Shown piece by piece: positions 16,556 to 25,602 of a DNA stretch of 64,000 bases (its first letter is position 1; every line of letters begins with the position of its first letter). Source of the stretch: Burkholderia cepacia. GTDB taxonomy: Bacteria; Pseudomonadota; Gammaproteobacteria; Burkholderiales; Burkholderiaceae. The stretch covers positions 2,108,001-2,172,000 of the forward strand of contig NZ_CP073637.1 in the NCBI RefSeq assembly GCF_029962485.1, in the 5' to 3' direction. The notes under the pieces were generated by a model. The model made no database searches, was not told the DNA's origin, and saw only the letters and a list, made by a program, of their open reading frames with translations. A program made the position numbers and the translations under genes.

Positions 16556-16996
16556 CTACGGCGCGCGCGTCATCTCGACGTGCGGCACACCGGCTTCGAC
16601 GATCGGTTCACCGACCGCCGCGAAGCCGTGCCGCACGTAGAACGCCACGGCCGAATCCTGCGCGTAGAGCCGCACGGCGGTTTCGCCGCGGTGCCGCGCG
16701 GCACCCAGCAACGCGTTCAGCACGGCTGACCCGACACCCTGCCCGCGTACATCGGCCAGCACCGCGACACGGCCGATCGTGCCGGATGGCAGCAGCCTTC
16801 CCGTCGCGACCGCGCGACGCGCACCTGTCGCCGCATCGATCCGGTAGGCAACTGCATGGAACGACAGCGGATCGTCGTCGTCGAGTTCCCATTCCGGCGG
16901 AATCTGTTGCTCGCGTACGAACACCGCGTCGCGAATGCGCGCAGCGTCGCCGCCCAGCACCGTCCAGTCGCCCGTTTCCACTACGCCGTCCGCCAT
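16556..16996 (-). CDS. GNAT-family acetyltransferase
   Basis: The 146-residue protein is a single GNAT domain. The acetyl-CoA pyrophosphate-binding loop is RGQGVGSAVL, followed by a helix and the C-terminal LYAQDSAVAFYVRHGFAAVGE strand that is typical of the YjcF/ElaA-like subgroup (FVREQQIPPEWELDD near the start). The substrate is unknown. I chose the ATG at 16996, which has GGGAG seven bases upstream, instead of the 17017 start without one. It converges on the NRDE gene and lies 41 bases downstream of the hydrolase gene. Confidence 0.83.
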   Translation of the reverse strand: MADGVVETGDWTVLGGDAARIRDAVFVREQQIPPEWELDDDDPLSFHAVAYRIDAATGARRAVATGRLLPSGTIGRVAVLADVRGQGVGSAVLNALLGAARHRGETAVRLYAQDSAVAFYVRHGFAAVGEPIVEAGVPHVEMTRAP

Positions 16997-17037
16997 CGCA
17001 GCTCCCATACGGCGCATGCGCCGTCAAATGCCCGCCG

Positions 17038-17997
17038 TCAAACGTCGTCGAATGCGGCCTTCAGCGCCGCGACCGCATCAATATGTGCGGCCCGCACCTC
17101 GGGGATGTAGCCGCCCATCTTGAAGAATTCGTGGATCATCCCCGGATAGCAGACCAGCGTGACCGCGTTGCCGGCCGCGCGCAGCTTCTCCGCATACGCG
17201 GCCCCCTCGTCGCTCAGCGGATCGTACTCGGCCGTCGCGATCCACGCCGGCGCGACGCCCGCAAACGACGGCGCACCGCGCGTGCCGTCGAGCGGCGCGA
17301 AGCGCCAGTCGTCGCGATCCGCCCGGTCACGCACGTATTGCGTGAAGAACCACTGGATCGTGTCCTGCGTCAGCAGGTAGCCATTCGCGAGCCGCGCGTG
17401 CGATTCGGTGTCCTGGTGCCCCGTCACGCCCGGATAAATCAGCAGCTGCAGCGTCAAGCGAATGCCCGCATCGCGCGCGAGCACCGCGCAGACGGTGGCA
17501 AGCGTGCCGCCCGCACTGTCGCCGCCGACCGCCAGCCGTGCCGCGTCGATGCCGAACGCGGCGGCTTCTCGATGGAGCCACTGCAACGCGTCGTCGGCGT
17601 CGTTCACCGCGGTCGGGAACCGGTGTTCGGGCGCGAGCCGGTAATCGACCGACAGTACCGCGCACTGCGCATCGCGCGCGAACATCCGGCACAGCGCGTC
17701 GTGCGTGTCGACGCTGCCGACCGTGAAGCCGCCGCCGTGATAGTAGACGAGCGCGGGCAGCGGCTCCGCGAGGCTCGGCGCGACCGGCAGATACAGCCGC
17801 GCACCGATCGTGCGGCCATCGCGCGTCGGCACGACGCATTCTTCCACCGAATGCATCGGCGCCGGTGCGACATCGAGGATCGGCGCGCTCTTCTCGTACG
17901 CGGCACGCGCCTGCTGCGGCGTCTGGTGGTGATATGACGGACGTTTCGCGCGCTCGATCATGTCGAGCACCTGGGCGATCTTCGGATTCAGCGGCAT
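17038..17997 (-). CDS. Alpha/beta hydrolase, hormone-sensitive-lipase type
   Basis: The 319-residue esterase/lipase has the HSL oxyanion-hole motif HGGG (YYHGGGFTVGS), the nucleophile elbow GDSAG, the acid in EYDPLSDEG and the histidine in MIHEFFK. It should hydrolyse short-chain esters; the natural substrate is unknown. There is no signal peptide. The start is not certain: ATG at 17997 (MPLNPKIAQVLDMI) fits the family N-terminus but has no clear ribosome site, and an ATG at 18045 would add 16 residues. Confidence 0.86.
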   Translation of the reverse strand: MPLNPKIAQVLDMIERAKRPSYHHQTPQQARAAYEKSAPILDVAPAPMHSVEECVVPTRDGRTIGARLYLPVAPSLAEPLPALVYYHGGGFTVGSVDTHDALCRMFARDAQCAVLSVDYRLAPEHRFPTAVNDADDALQWLHREAAAFGIDAARLAVGGDSAGGTLATVCAVLARDAGIRLTLQLLIYPGVTGHQDTESHARLANGYLLTQDTIQWFFTQYVRDRADRDDWRFAPLDGTRGAPSFAGVAPAWIATAEYDPLSDEGAAYAEKLRAAGNAVTLVCYPGMIHEFFKMGGYIPEVRAAHIDAVAALKAAFDDV

Positions 17998-18100
17998 CGG
18001 GGAAAACAGCGCCTGTGCGGCGCCGCGAGCGGACAAGCGTGACATGATGCCACGCTCGCGCCTGGCCGGCGTGGCGCGCGATATGCGGGAATCCCGTGCC

Positions 18101-18144
18101 GCAAAAACAAAACGGCCCTGCCTCATTCCAGAGACAGGGCCGTT
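18101..18144 (-). terminator. Terminator of the thioesterase operon
   Basis: The 10-bp stem AACGGCCCTG (18111-18120) with CAGGGCCGTT (18135-18144) is followed on the minus strand by TTTTGTTTTT. It lies directly after the thioesterase gene and separates it from the hydrolase. Confidence 0.85.
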
Positions 18145-18155
18145 CGTCCGGGAGC

Positions 18156-18635
18156 TTACGCGTCGCTCGGGCCGGGCTGGGCGTCCGGCGCGGTGCGCGA
18201 GCGTTGCCGCTTGATGTCGCGGCCGACCGCAAGCCGCCGCATGTACTTGAACGTACCGAGCGCCTTCGCGACGAAGTTGCCGTCGCTGTCGCGCACTTCG
18301 CCTTCGCAGTAGGCCATCGTCGTCGAGCGGTGCATCACGCGCCCGTAAGCGCGCAGCTCGCCGCGGCCCGGCTGCATGAAGTTCACCTTCATCTCGACCG
18401 TGACGACGCCGATGCCGTCGTCGGTCAGGCTGCGCGCCGCCATCGCGAGCGCGATGTCCGCGAGCGTCATCGTCACGCCGCCGTGCGCGATGCTCCACGT
18501 GTTCATGTGCCGCTCCTCGAGCGGCAGCACGATCTCGCTGGCGCCGTCCTTCGCGGACACGAGCTGCACGCCGAGCATGTCGACGAACGGGCTTTCGATC
18601 GACGGGCCTTCCGTCGGGGTTGCCGCGTCGCTCAT
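18156..18635 (-). CDS. PaaI-family hotdog thioesterase
   Basis: The 159-residue protein is a hotdog-fold acyl-CoA thioesterase with the family motif HGGVTMTLADIA and an N-terminal conserved region ESPFVDMLG. The C-terminal tail is basic. The acyl-CoA substrate is not predictable from sequence. The start codon overlaps the stop of the upstream Dabb gene (ATGA), indicating translational coupling, so the two proteins may work in one pathway. Confidence 0.88.
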   Translation of the reverse strand: MSDAATPTEGPSIESPFVDMLGVQLVSAKDGASEIVLPLEERHMNTWSIAHGGVTMTLADIALAMAARSLTDDGIGVVTVEMKVNFMQPGRGELRAYGRVMHRSTTMAYCEGEVRDSDGNFVAKALGTFKYMRRLAVGRDIKRQRSRTAPDAQPGPSDA

Positions 18636-18946
18636 CGTGCGCTGTCGACGATGTAGTCGACGCACTCGCGCGATTCGGCCACCGCGACGACGAATTTCTT
18701 CACTTCCTGGTGGACCGGGTGCACCTGGTACGCGTCGAGCGCGGCCTTGTCCGCGAAATCGGACACGAGCACGATGTCGGCGGTCGCGTCGAGACCGGGT
18801 GTCGCCACGCCGACGTCGATCTGCAGGGTACCCGGCACGAGGTCGCGGCAGCCTTCGAGCTTTTCCTTCAGCTTCAGCGCGTTCTGTGCGCGCGTCGCGC
18901 CTTCGGCCGATTCTTTCAACTTCCACATCACAATATGTCTGATCAC
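18632..18946 (-). CDS. Dabb-domain (stress-responsive A/B barrel) protein
   Basis: The 104-residue protein is a small dimeric alpha/beta barrel of the Dabb family, recognised by MIRHIVMWKLKE at the start and the FADKAALDAYQVHPVHQEV segment. Family members include a plant cyclase and many stress-induced proteins of unknown activity. I chose a GTG start at 18946 because it gives the normal family N-terminus and has AGGAG ten bases upstream; the frame runs on to 19168 without support. It overlaps the PaaI gene by four bases. Confidence 0.88.
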   Translation of the reverse strand: MIRHIVMWKLKESAEGATRAQNALKLKEKLEGCRDLVPGTLQIDVGVATPGLDATADIVLVSDFADKAALDAYQVHPVHQEVKKFVVAVAESRECVDYIVDSAR

Positions 18947-19825
18947 TTCGGTTGCTCCTGTTCGTTGGTGTTCACGATGCGGGCTCGGCTCCCATCGTGG
19001 CCGGCCGGATGATGTCCAGCCAGTCGTCTGTCCGCTTCGCTTGCGCGCGGTCGCGGCAACGGGAAAACAGCGCGTGTCGAATCGGCTGTCGTCCGGCCTT
19101 TCCGGCGACGATACGCGCATTTTCACCGCGTCGCTCGCCGACCGTGCGATCCGCGCAAGCGGCGGCAATCGCCAAGCCTACCAAACTTGACGGCTTCGAT
19201 GGAACGATCGCGCAGTCTTCCATTGAATTGCGGGAACGCGACTTGCCCGGCTTCGCATGCGCCGTTTCAGCGCATGCCTGCTCGCCCCTGCAATGACTCG
19301 CGCAAATGCAACGCTTCAATTCCTGTCCGGCAGCAATCGCCGGAATGAAACGTCATTGCCAATTATTTCCTCCCCGCATATCCAGATTCCAATACTTGCC
19401 TTCATTAAATCGCACAATTTACCGATTCAATGGGTAATAGTTACGATCGTTTTTTTCACAAAATATCCTGAAATCAGGAAAACATCGTTGACTTCGATTA
19501 TTCCGAAAATTTAGAATCCCCTACAGCAGCTTACGATTGATTTTCCCTCGCTTCACACAAGCCGGCATCCGCCCGCACGAACACCGTCCGCATTGCTTTT
19601 TCTCGCATCGCAGCGGGATGGTGCCCCTTGCCGTTTCAGCTTTCGGCATTTATCGCCCACTCATATATTTTCTGCTCAATTCACTCACCGCAGCAGCATC
19701 ACATCGTTATTAACACCCGGCATTCACTTGAATGCCCACGATACGGTACCAAACGGACAAAAGATCCGTTGATTCGACCATTCAGATAAAAAATCGCCAA
19801 TCCAATCACCAGGAGGGACATCAAC
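18947..19825. other. Long AT-rich intergenic region
   Basis: About 880 bases hold no gene I can support. From about 19,330 to 19,820 the sequence is plainly AT-rich compared with the coding DNA around it. A small frame at 19257-19514 has no ribosome site and no coding character. The region must hold the promoter of the large lipoprotein gene, but I find no convincing -35/-10 pair. AT-rich gaps like this in Burkholderia are typical binding sites for H-NS-type silencers. Confidence 0.55.
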
Positions 19826-21967
19826 ATGCATCGCCTTGCGAAGTCGCTGTGTCTCTGGTTCGTCTGCGCCAGCCTGCTCGCGGCCTGCAACGACGACGAC
19901 GTTCAGTCGAACAACCCGCCGTCGATTTCCGCCGCGCTGTCGTTCCGCATGGACACCGGCGGCCAGATCAACGCGTTCTACCGACAGGACAAGGTCGCCG
20001 CGCACCTGCTCGTGCGTTCGTCGACGAAGCCGCGCCTGCTCGTGGTCTTCCCCGCCGGCAACAGCGGCACGGGGCTGTGGTTCGACGACACCGCGCAGCC
20101 CGTGAACTGGAGCCTCGACACGCCGCCGTCCGCGCTGTCGGCCCCCGATGGGCACGGCCGCCCGCTGTACGGCATCGGCGCCGACGTGTCGGTCGACACC
20201 AGCACGCTGACGATCCGCCAGGGCGTGCTCAGCAACGTGCGCTTCCTGCGAGACTTCAACGGCGGCGCGACGATTCCGCAGCAGATCATCACCGCGCCGA
20301 CCGTCCAGGGCAGCGCCGCGCAATGGCAACGCGACCGCATCGACGGCGCGCCCGGCTATTCGCTTCGCATCACGCTGCGCGACGGCGGCAACATTGCGCC
20401 CGCAGCCGGCGGCAAGCTCGTGCTGAACGCGCCGGCCGGCTCGCACACGCTGAAGTTGCACATCGATGCGCTGTCGGGCGAGACGCCGTTGTCGCCAATC
20501 ACGCGCGCCGACCTGTTCGCGCCGTCCGTGAACCCCGATCCGGTGAGCCAGAACGTGCTCGAATTCCTGAGTTTCAACGACAAGCTGCTGGCCGGCTCGT
20601 GGCAATACGACACGTACTTCGGTCGCGACACGCTGATCTCCGTCCGCATGCTGATGCCCGTGCTCGAACCCGCGGCAATCGAGGCCGGCCTGTCGTCGGT
20701 GCTGAGCCGCCTGTCGGTCGACGGCAAGGTCGCGCACGAGGAAGGCATCGGCGAATTCGCGCTGGTCGACAACCAGAAGAACGGGAAACCGAACGATCCG
20801 ACGCCGACCTACGACTACAAGATGATCGACAGCGACTACCTGCTCGCGCCGATCGCGGCCGCATGGCTGATCGACGATACGCGCGGCCACGCGCGTGCGG
20901 CTGCGTATCTCGCGCAGCGCGGCAGCGACGGGCAGACCAACGGCGCCCGCCTGGTCGTGAACCTGCTGCACGTCGCGACGACCGCGCAGGCGTTCGCTCA
21001 GCAGCCGTCGGTCGCGAACCTGATCCACCTTCGGCCCGGCGAGATCGTCGGCAACTGGCGCGACAGCACCGACGGGCTCGGTGGCGGCGTCTACCCGTAC
21101 GACGTGAACGCGGTGCTCGTGCCGGCCGCGCTGCGCGCGGCAAACGCGTTCCTCGCGCATGGCCTGCTCGACCCGTACCTCGATGCCGCGCAGCGCGCGA
21201 CGCTCGCCAACACGGCAAACGAAGCGACCACGTGGGAGACGCAGGCGCCGCCACTGTTCCAGGTCGGCGTGCCGGCCGCGCAGGCGACCACCGACGTGTC
21301 GGCCTATGCGCCGTCCGCCGGCGTGCCGCCCGGAGCCGCGCCAAGCGCACCGCTGGCCTTCTACGCGCTGTCGCTCGATCAGCAGGGCAATCCGATTCCG
21401 GTGATGAATTCGGACGGCGGCTTCGCGTTGCTGTTCGGCACGCCACCGGACGACCAGCTCCAGCGGATCGTCACCGACGTTACGCGGCCGTTCCCGACCG
21501 GGCTCGTGACCGATGCCGGCATGCTGATCGCGAACCCTGCGTATGCGAGCCAGTCACTGTGGCCGAAATTCACGAGTTCCGCGTATCACGGCACGGTGAT
21601 CTGGTCGTGGCAGCAGGCGATGTGGGTGGCCGGGCTCGATCGCCAGCTCGCGCGTCAGGACCTGTCGGTCGCGACCCGCACGCTGCTCACTCAGGCACGG
21701 CAGACGATCTGGCAGGTGATCTCGAACGGGCGCGACATGCGGACATCGGAGATGTGGACGTGGTCCTACGTGAACGGCAAGTACCAGACCGACGCGTTCG
21801 GCACGCGCAGCGCCGATGCGACCGAAGCCAACGCGGCCCAGCTCTGGAGTACGACGTATCTCGCGATCCGCGATCCGCAGCAGCGCGCTGGCAAGTACTG
21901 GTGGCAGGCGTCGCAGCAGATGCAGGACGGGCAATCGAAGCGCGCGACGGCGGTGGCGTCACGCTAG
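19826..21967 (+). CDS. Large lipoprotein resembling six-hairpin glycosidases
   Basis: This 713-residue protein has a lipoprotein signal with lipobox LAAC (Cys21); Asn at +2 favours the outer membrane. I do not recognise it as a named family. The region from about residue 245 on resembles (alpha/alpha)6 glycoside hydrolases of the glycogen-debranching type: YFGRDTLISVRML is close to the GRD motif of those enzymes, and NWRDSTDGLGGGVYPYDVNAVLVPAAL is close to their second catalytic segment. Trp-rich stretches near the end (WSWQQAMWVAGL, WTWSYVNG) fit a sugar-binding cleft. The N-terminal 240 residues look like a beta-rich module. A strong AGGAGG precedes the ATG. It stands alone, without transporters or sugar genes. 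Glycosidase activity is inference. Confidence 0.72.
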   Translation: MHRLAKSLCLWFVCASLLAACNDDDVQSNNPPSISAALSFRMDTGGQINAFYRQDKVAAHLLVRSSTKPRLLVVFPAGNSGTGLWFDDTAQPVNWSLDTPPSALSAPDGHGRPLYGIGADVSVDTSTLTIRQGVLSNVRFLRDFNGGATIPQQIITAPTVQGSAAQWQRDRIDGAPGYSLRITLRDGGNIAPAAGGKLVLNAPAGSHTLKLHIDALSGETPLSPITRADLFAPSVNPDPVSQNVLEFLSFNDKLLAGSWQYDTYFGRDTLISVRMLMPVLEPAAIEAGLSSVLSRLSVDGKVAHEEGIGEFALVDNQKNGKPNDPTPTYDYKMIDSDYLLAPIAAAWLIDDTRGHARAAAYLAQRGSDGQTNGARLVVNLLHVATTAQAFAQQPSVANLIHLRPGEIVGNWRDSTDGLGGGVYPYDVNAVLVPAALRAANAFLAHGLLDPYLDAAQRATLANTANEATTWETQAPPLFQVGVPAAQATTDVSAYAPSAGVPPGAAPSAPLAFYALSLDQQGNPIPVMNSDGGFALLFGTPPDDQLQRIVTDVTRPFPTGLVTDAGMLIANPAYASQSLWPKFTSSAYHGTVIWSWQQAMWVAGLDRQLARQDLSVATRTLLTQARQTIWQVISNGRDMRTSEMWTWSYVNGKYQTDAFGTRSADATEANAAQLWSTTYLAIRDPQQRAGKYWWQASQQMQDGQSKRATAVASR

Positions 21968-21997
21968 CGCATTGCCTGTCGCCTGCCGACCGGCATA

Positions 21998-22028
21998 CAA
22001 AAGCCCCGGGCGTTGCCGCCCCCGGGGC
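21998..22028 (-). terminator. Terminator of the diguanylate cyclase gene
   Basis: The 8-bp stem GCCCCGGG (22003-22010) with CCCGGGGC (22021-22028) is followed on the minus strand by four U. It also lies just downstream of the convergent lipoprotein gene, which lacks its own U tract here. Confidence 0.7.
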
Positions 22029-22044
22029 GTCGGCGAAACCCGGA

Positions 22045-23445
22045 TTACCGCGACACCACGCGGTTGCGCCCTTCCCGCTTCGCCGCGTACAGCCGCTCGT
22101 CGACCACCCTCAGCAATGCGTCGACCGTACTTCCATCGACGCCGTATTGCGCAACGCCGACACTGACCGTCACCTGCACGCGCTTGAAATCCAGCCCGAA
22201 CGGCGAACTCGCGATCGACGAGCGCACGCGCTCGGCCGTCATCCGCGCGCCTTCGAGCGGCATGTCCGGCAGCAGCGCCATGAACTCCTCGCCGCCGACG
22301 CGCGCGAGCCCGCCCGCCGGCCGGATCGCCTCGAGGCACTGGCGCACGACGCCGCGCAGCACCTCGTCGCCGATCTGGTGGCCGTACGCGTCGTTGATGT
22401 TCTTGAAATTGTCGAGATCGAGCGCGAGCAGGCAGAACGGCGCGCCGTCGCGTTCCGCCCGCACCATCTCGCGCTCGACCTGCGCGATGAACTGCCGGCG
22501 GTTCGACGCGCCCGTCATCGGATCGGTCGCGGCCATGTACTCGAGCTTCTGGTTCGTGCGCCGCAGTTCCTGCAACGCGCTCTCGGTGCGCGCCATCGAT
22601 TCCGACAGCCGGCTCATCAGGTCTTCCTGGCTGTAGATCGCCGAGAACGAACGGGTCGTCTGCAGCGCCTGCACGACGCCGTAGCTGAGCAGGAAGAAGC
22701 CGCCCGCGAAAATCGCGTGCGCCAGCCACCACATGTGGTTCCAAGGCTTGCCGAGAATGAATGCGAGCGAAGACAGCGCGAATGCCATGATCGACACGCC
22801 GTAGATCACCATCAGCGGCGAGCGGATCCGCCGCGCGAGCAGCAGGCAGACGTTCAGCAGCGAGAACACGAGCGCGCCGCCCTCCATTGACAGCCGCGTG
22901 CCGAGCGCGCCGGCAATCGGCGAATACGCGACATAGGCGACGACGACGTTGACGATCACGAAGAACGCGATCCACGGCAGCCACGTCCGCGCGCTCGTGC
23001 GTTTCTCGATCCGGTCGGACGGACGCGAATACGACAGCAGGCCCGTCAGCAGCAGGATCGACATCACGAGCCGCGACGCGGGCCCGTACAGCAGAAACAG
23101 CCAGATATTGTGGTGCGCCATCCCGGTGAACGCACCGTGCAGCGCATAGATCATCGCGAAGCCGAGAAAGCCGAGCGTCAGCCAGCGCAGCAGCGGCTCG
23201 CCGGACGACCGGTAGCACACCCACGTCACGTAGGTGACGAACGCGCCTTCGAGGGTCGCGGCCGCGATCGCGATTTCATGGAATGCGTGGCTCTCGAACA
23301 CGACGTGCGGGTCGCTGAAGAACCACAGGTAGGCAATCAGATACGCAGGCAGCAACGCGAATCCGATCAGCAGGCATTTCGCGTAGAGCCTGGCGGCCGC
23401 GCTGACGACGCGCGGCGGTTCCCCGGCTGCATAGGTCGTACTCAT
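22045..23445 (-). CDS. Membrane-bound diguanylate cyclase (GGDEF)
   Basis: The 466-residue protein has an N-terminal sensor region with about seven or eight membrane segments (residues 20-270), a short coiled linker (about 275-310) and a C-terminal GGDEF domain (about 310-466). The active-site loop is GGEEF, which is catalytically competent, and the LDLDNFKNINDAYGHQIGDEVL segment is intact. So it should make cyclic di-GMP from GTP. The product-inhibition site RxxD, normally five residues before GGEEF, reads RPAG here and is lost. The sensor input is unknown. The gene is monocistronic with its own terminator. Confidence 0.92.
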   Translation of the reverse strand: MSTTYAAGEPPRVVSAAARLYAKCLLIGFALLPAYLIAYLWFFSDPHVVFESHAFHEIAIAAATLEGAFVTYVTWVCYRSSGEPLLRWLTLGFLGFAMIYALHGAFTGMAHHNIWLFLLYGPASRLVMSILLLTGLLSYSRPSDRIEKRTSARTWLPWIAFFVIVNVVVAYVAYSPIAGALGTRLSMEGGALVFSLLNVCLLLARRIRSPLMVIYGVSIMAFALSSLAFILGKPWNHMWWLAHAIFAGGFFLLSYGVVQALQTTRSFSAIYSQEDLMSRLSESMARTESALQELRRTNQKLEYMAATDPMTGASNRRQFIAQVEREMVRAERDGAPFCLLALDLDNFKNINDAYGHQIGDEVLRGVVRQCLEAIRPAGGLARVGGEEFMALLPDMPLEGARMTAERVRSSIASSPFGLDFKRVQVTVSVGVAQYGVDGSTVDALLRVVDERLYAAKREGRNRVVSR

Positions 23446-23706
23446 TCGGTCCCCGGTCGGTCTGCTGCGTTGGTTCGAACCTTCGCGGCACGGATCGCGC
23501 GATGCACGATCCTGCCCATCGTGCCGAAAGGCAAATGTCAGAGCAAGTATAGGTGGGGCAATTCGTTTGACAAGTAAGGGGAAACGGCATTACCGGGCGC
23601 ATGCCTTTTGCTTCCCGATTGTTTCGAATCGCGGTTCTGTCTCACCGATTCACGTCGCGGCCGCGAGCGTCGCCGAAGCGACACCGCGGCCGCCACCGGT
23701 CAAAGA

Positions 23707-24885
23707 TCAGAGGATTTCGAACAGGCCGGCCGCACCCTGCCCGCCGCCGATGCACATCGTGACGACCACGTACTTCACGCCGCGCCGCTTGCCTTCGATC
23801 AGCGCATGGCCCGTCAGGCGCGCGCCCGACACGCCGTACGGATGGCCGACCGCGATCGCGCCGCCGTTCACGTTCAGGCGATCCTCAGGAATCCCGAGTG
23901 TGTCGCGGCAGTACAGCACCTGCACCGCGAACGCTTCGTTCAGCTCCCACAAGCCGATGTCGTCGACCTTCAATCCTGCCTGCTTCAGCAGCTTGGGCAC
24001 CGCGAACACGGGGCCGATGCCCATCTCGTCCGGCTCGCAGCCGGCCACCGCGAAGCCGCGAAACACGCCCAGCGGCTGCAACCCTTCGCGCTGCGCCGCA
24101 TCGGCGCTCATCACGACGCATGCCGACGCGCCATCCGAGAACTGGCTCGCGTTGCCGGCGGTGATCACGCCGCCCGGCACGGCCGAACGGATCTTCGACA
24201 CGCCTTCGAGCGTCGTATCGGGGCGAATGCCTTCGTCGGCCGATACCGTCACTTCCTTCGTGAACAGGCGGCCCGTCGCCTTGTCGGCGATGCCCGCGAG
24301 CACCGTGATCGGCACGATCTCGTCGCGAAAACGCCCGGCTTCCTGTGCGGCCGCGGCGCGCAGCTGCGACTGCACGCCGTACTCGTCCTGCCGCTCCTTC
24401 GAGATGCCGTAGCGCTTCGCGACGTTCTCGGCCGTCTGCAGCATGTTCCAGTAGATCTCGGGCTTGTGCTGGACGAGCCAGCCTTCCTGGACCATGTGCC
24501 GGTTCATCTCGTTCTGCACGCACGAGATCGATTCGACGCCGCCGGCAACATACACCTCGCCTTCGCCCGCGATGATCCGCTGCGCGGCAAGCGCGATGGT
24601 CTGCAGCCCCGACGAGCAGAAACGGTTCACCGTCATCCCCGGCACGGTCACGGGCAGCCCCGCGCGCAGCGCGATCTGTCGCGCGATGTTCGCGCCGGTC
24701 GCGCCTTCGGGGTTCGCGCAGCCCATGATCACGTCCTCGACGCGCGCGGGGTCGAGCTTCGCGCGTTCGAGCGCGGCCGCGACCACGTGGCCACCGAGCG
24801 TCGCGCCGTGCGTCATGTTGAATGCGCCACGCCAGGATTTCGCCAGCGGCGTGCGTGCGGTCGATACGATTACGGCTTCGGTCAT
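23707..24885 (-). CDS. Acetyl-CoA acyltransferase (thiolase)
   Basis: The 392-residue thiolase cleaves 3-ketoacyl-CoA in beta-oxidation or condenses acetyl-CoA. The catalytic residues are all visible: the acyl-accepting Cys90 in NRFCSSGLQ, the histidine in GHPYGVSGA and the second cysteine Cys378 in [10 protein letters not shown]. The overall sequence is closer to degradative FadA/FadI-type than to biosynthetic thiolases. GGAGA lies upstream of the ATG at 24885. It is the last gene of the minus-strand run from the FadB-like gene through nicotinamidase. Confidence 0.92.
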   Translation of the reverse strand: MTEAVIVSTARTPLAKSWRGAFNMTHGATLGGHVVAAALERAKLDPARVEDVIMGCANPEGATGANIARQIALRAGLPVTVPGMTVNRFCSSGLQTIALAAQRIIAGEGEVYVAGGVESISCVQNEMNRHMVQEGWLVQHKPEIYWNMLQTAENVAKRYGISKERQDEYGVQSQLRAAAAQEAGRFRDEIVPITVLAGIADKATGRLFTKEVTVSADEGIRPDTTLEGVSKIRSAVPGGVITAGNASQFSDGASACVVMSADAAQREGLQPLGVFRGFAVAGCEPDEMGIGPVFAVPKLLKQAGLKVDDIGLWELNEAFAVQVLYCRDTLGIPEDRLNVNGGAIAVGHPYGVSGARLTGHALIEGKRRGVKYVVVTMCIGGGQGAAGLFEIL

Positions 24886-24929
24886 GCGAGTCTCCTTCGG
24901 TCCTGCTTCATATCGGATAGGGAAATGCG

Positions 24930-25562
24930 CTACGCCGCCGGGCGCGCGCCCGCGGACGTCACATGCGCGACGCCCGCTGCCTGCATCTGTTGCCATGCGT
25001 GCGCGAGCGACCCGTTCAGGTCGATCGCACGGCACGCATCGTTGATCACCGCGGCTTCGAAACCGGCCGCGCGCGCATCGAGCGCCGACCACGCGACGCA
25101 ATAGTCGGTCGCGAGCCCGCAGCACCACACGCGCTTCGCACCGAGCTCGCGCAGGTAGCCTGCGAGCCCCGTGCGCGTCGTGCGGTCGGCTTCGACGAAC
25201 GCGGAATAGCTGTCGACCTGCGCGTCGCCGCCCTTGCGGATCACGAGCCGCGCCTGCGGGATGTCGAGGTCGCGATGCAGCGCCGCGCCGTCGGTGTCCT
25301 GCACGCAATGCACGGGCCACAGCACCTGCTCGCCATACGGCAGCGTGAGCGTGGAAAACGGCTCGCGGCCCGGATGGTTCGCCGCGAACGACACATGCTC
25401 GCGCGGGTGCCAGTCCTGCGTCAGCACGACCTGGTCGAAGCGCTGCGCAAGCGCGTTGATCACCGGCACGACCGCATCGCCGTCGGGCACCGCGAGCGCG
25501 CCGCCCGGCATGAAGTCGTATTGCACGTCGATCACGAGCAGGACGTCGTCGGTACGTTTCAT
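24930..25562 (-). CDS. pncA: Nicotinamidase / isochorismatase-family amidase
   Basis: The enzyme deamidates nicotinamide to nicotinic acid in NAD salvage. The 210-residue protein has the catalytic triad Asp12 (IDVQYDF), Lys110 (VIRKG) and Cys155 (GLATDYCV), and metal ligands Asp50, His52 (TQDWHP) and His85 (WPVHC). These residues and the length match PncA rather than other isochorismatase-family hydrolases. It has GGAGA before the ATG and lies 40 bases after the FadB-like gene and 44 bases before the thiolase, so it appears to be part of a beta-oxidation operon. Confidence 0.93.
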   Translation of the reverse strand: MKRTDDVLLVIDVQYDFMPGGALAVPDGDAVVPVINALAQRFDQVVLTQDWHPREHVSFAANHPGREPFSTLTLPYGEQVLWPVHCVQDTDGAALHRDLDIPQARLVIRKGGDAQVDSYSAFVEADRTTRTGLAGYLRELGAKRVWCCGLATDYCVAWSALDARAAGFEAAVINDACRAIDLNGSLAHAWQQMQAAGVAHVTSAGARPAA

Positions 25563-25602
25563 TGCGTTTCTCCGGGTGTGCGTCGCGCCGCGATCGGGCG
25601 CG

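Noticed and set aside
19257..19514. A small frame in the AT-rich gap that ends in a hydrophobic stretch
   Set aside because: No ribosome site, no codon bias like neighbouring genes, and the composition follows the local AT-richness.
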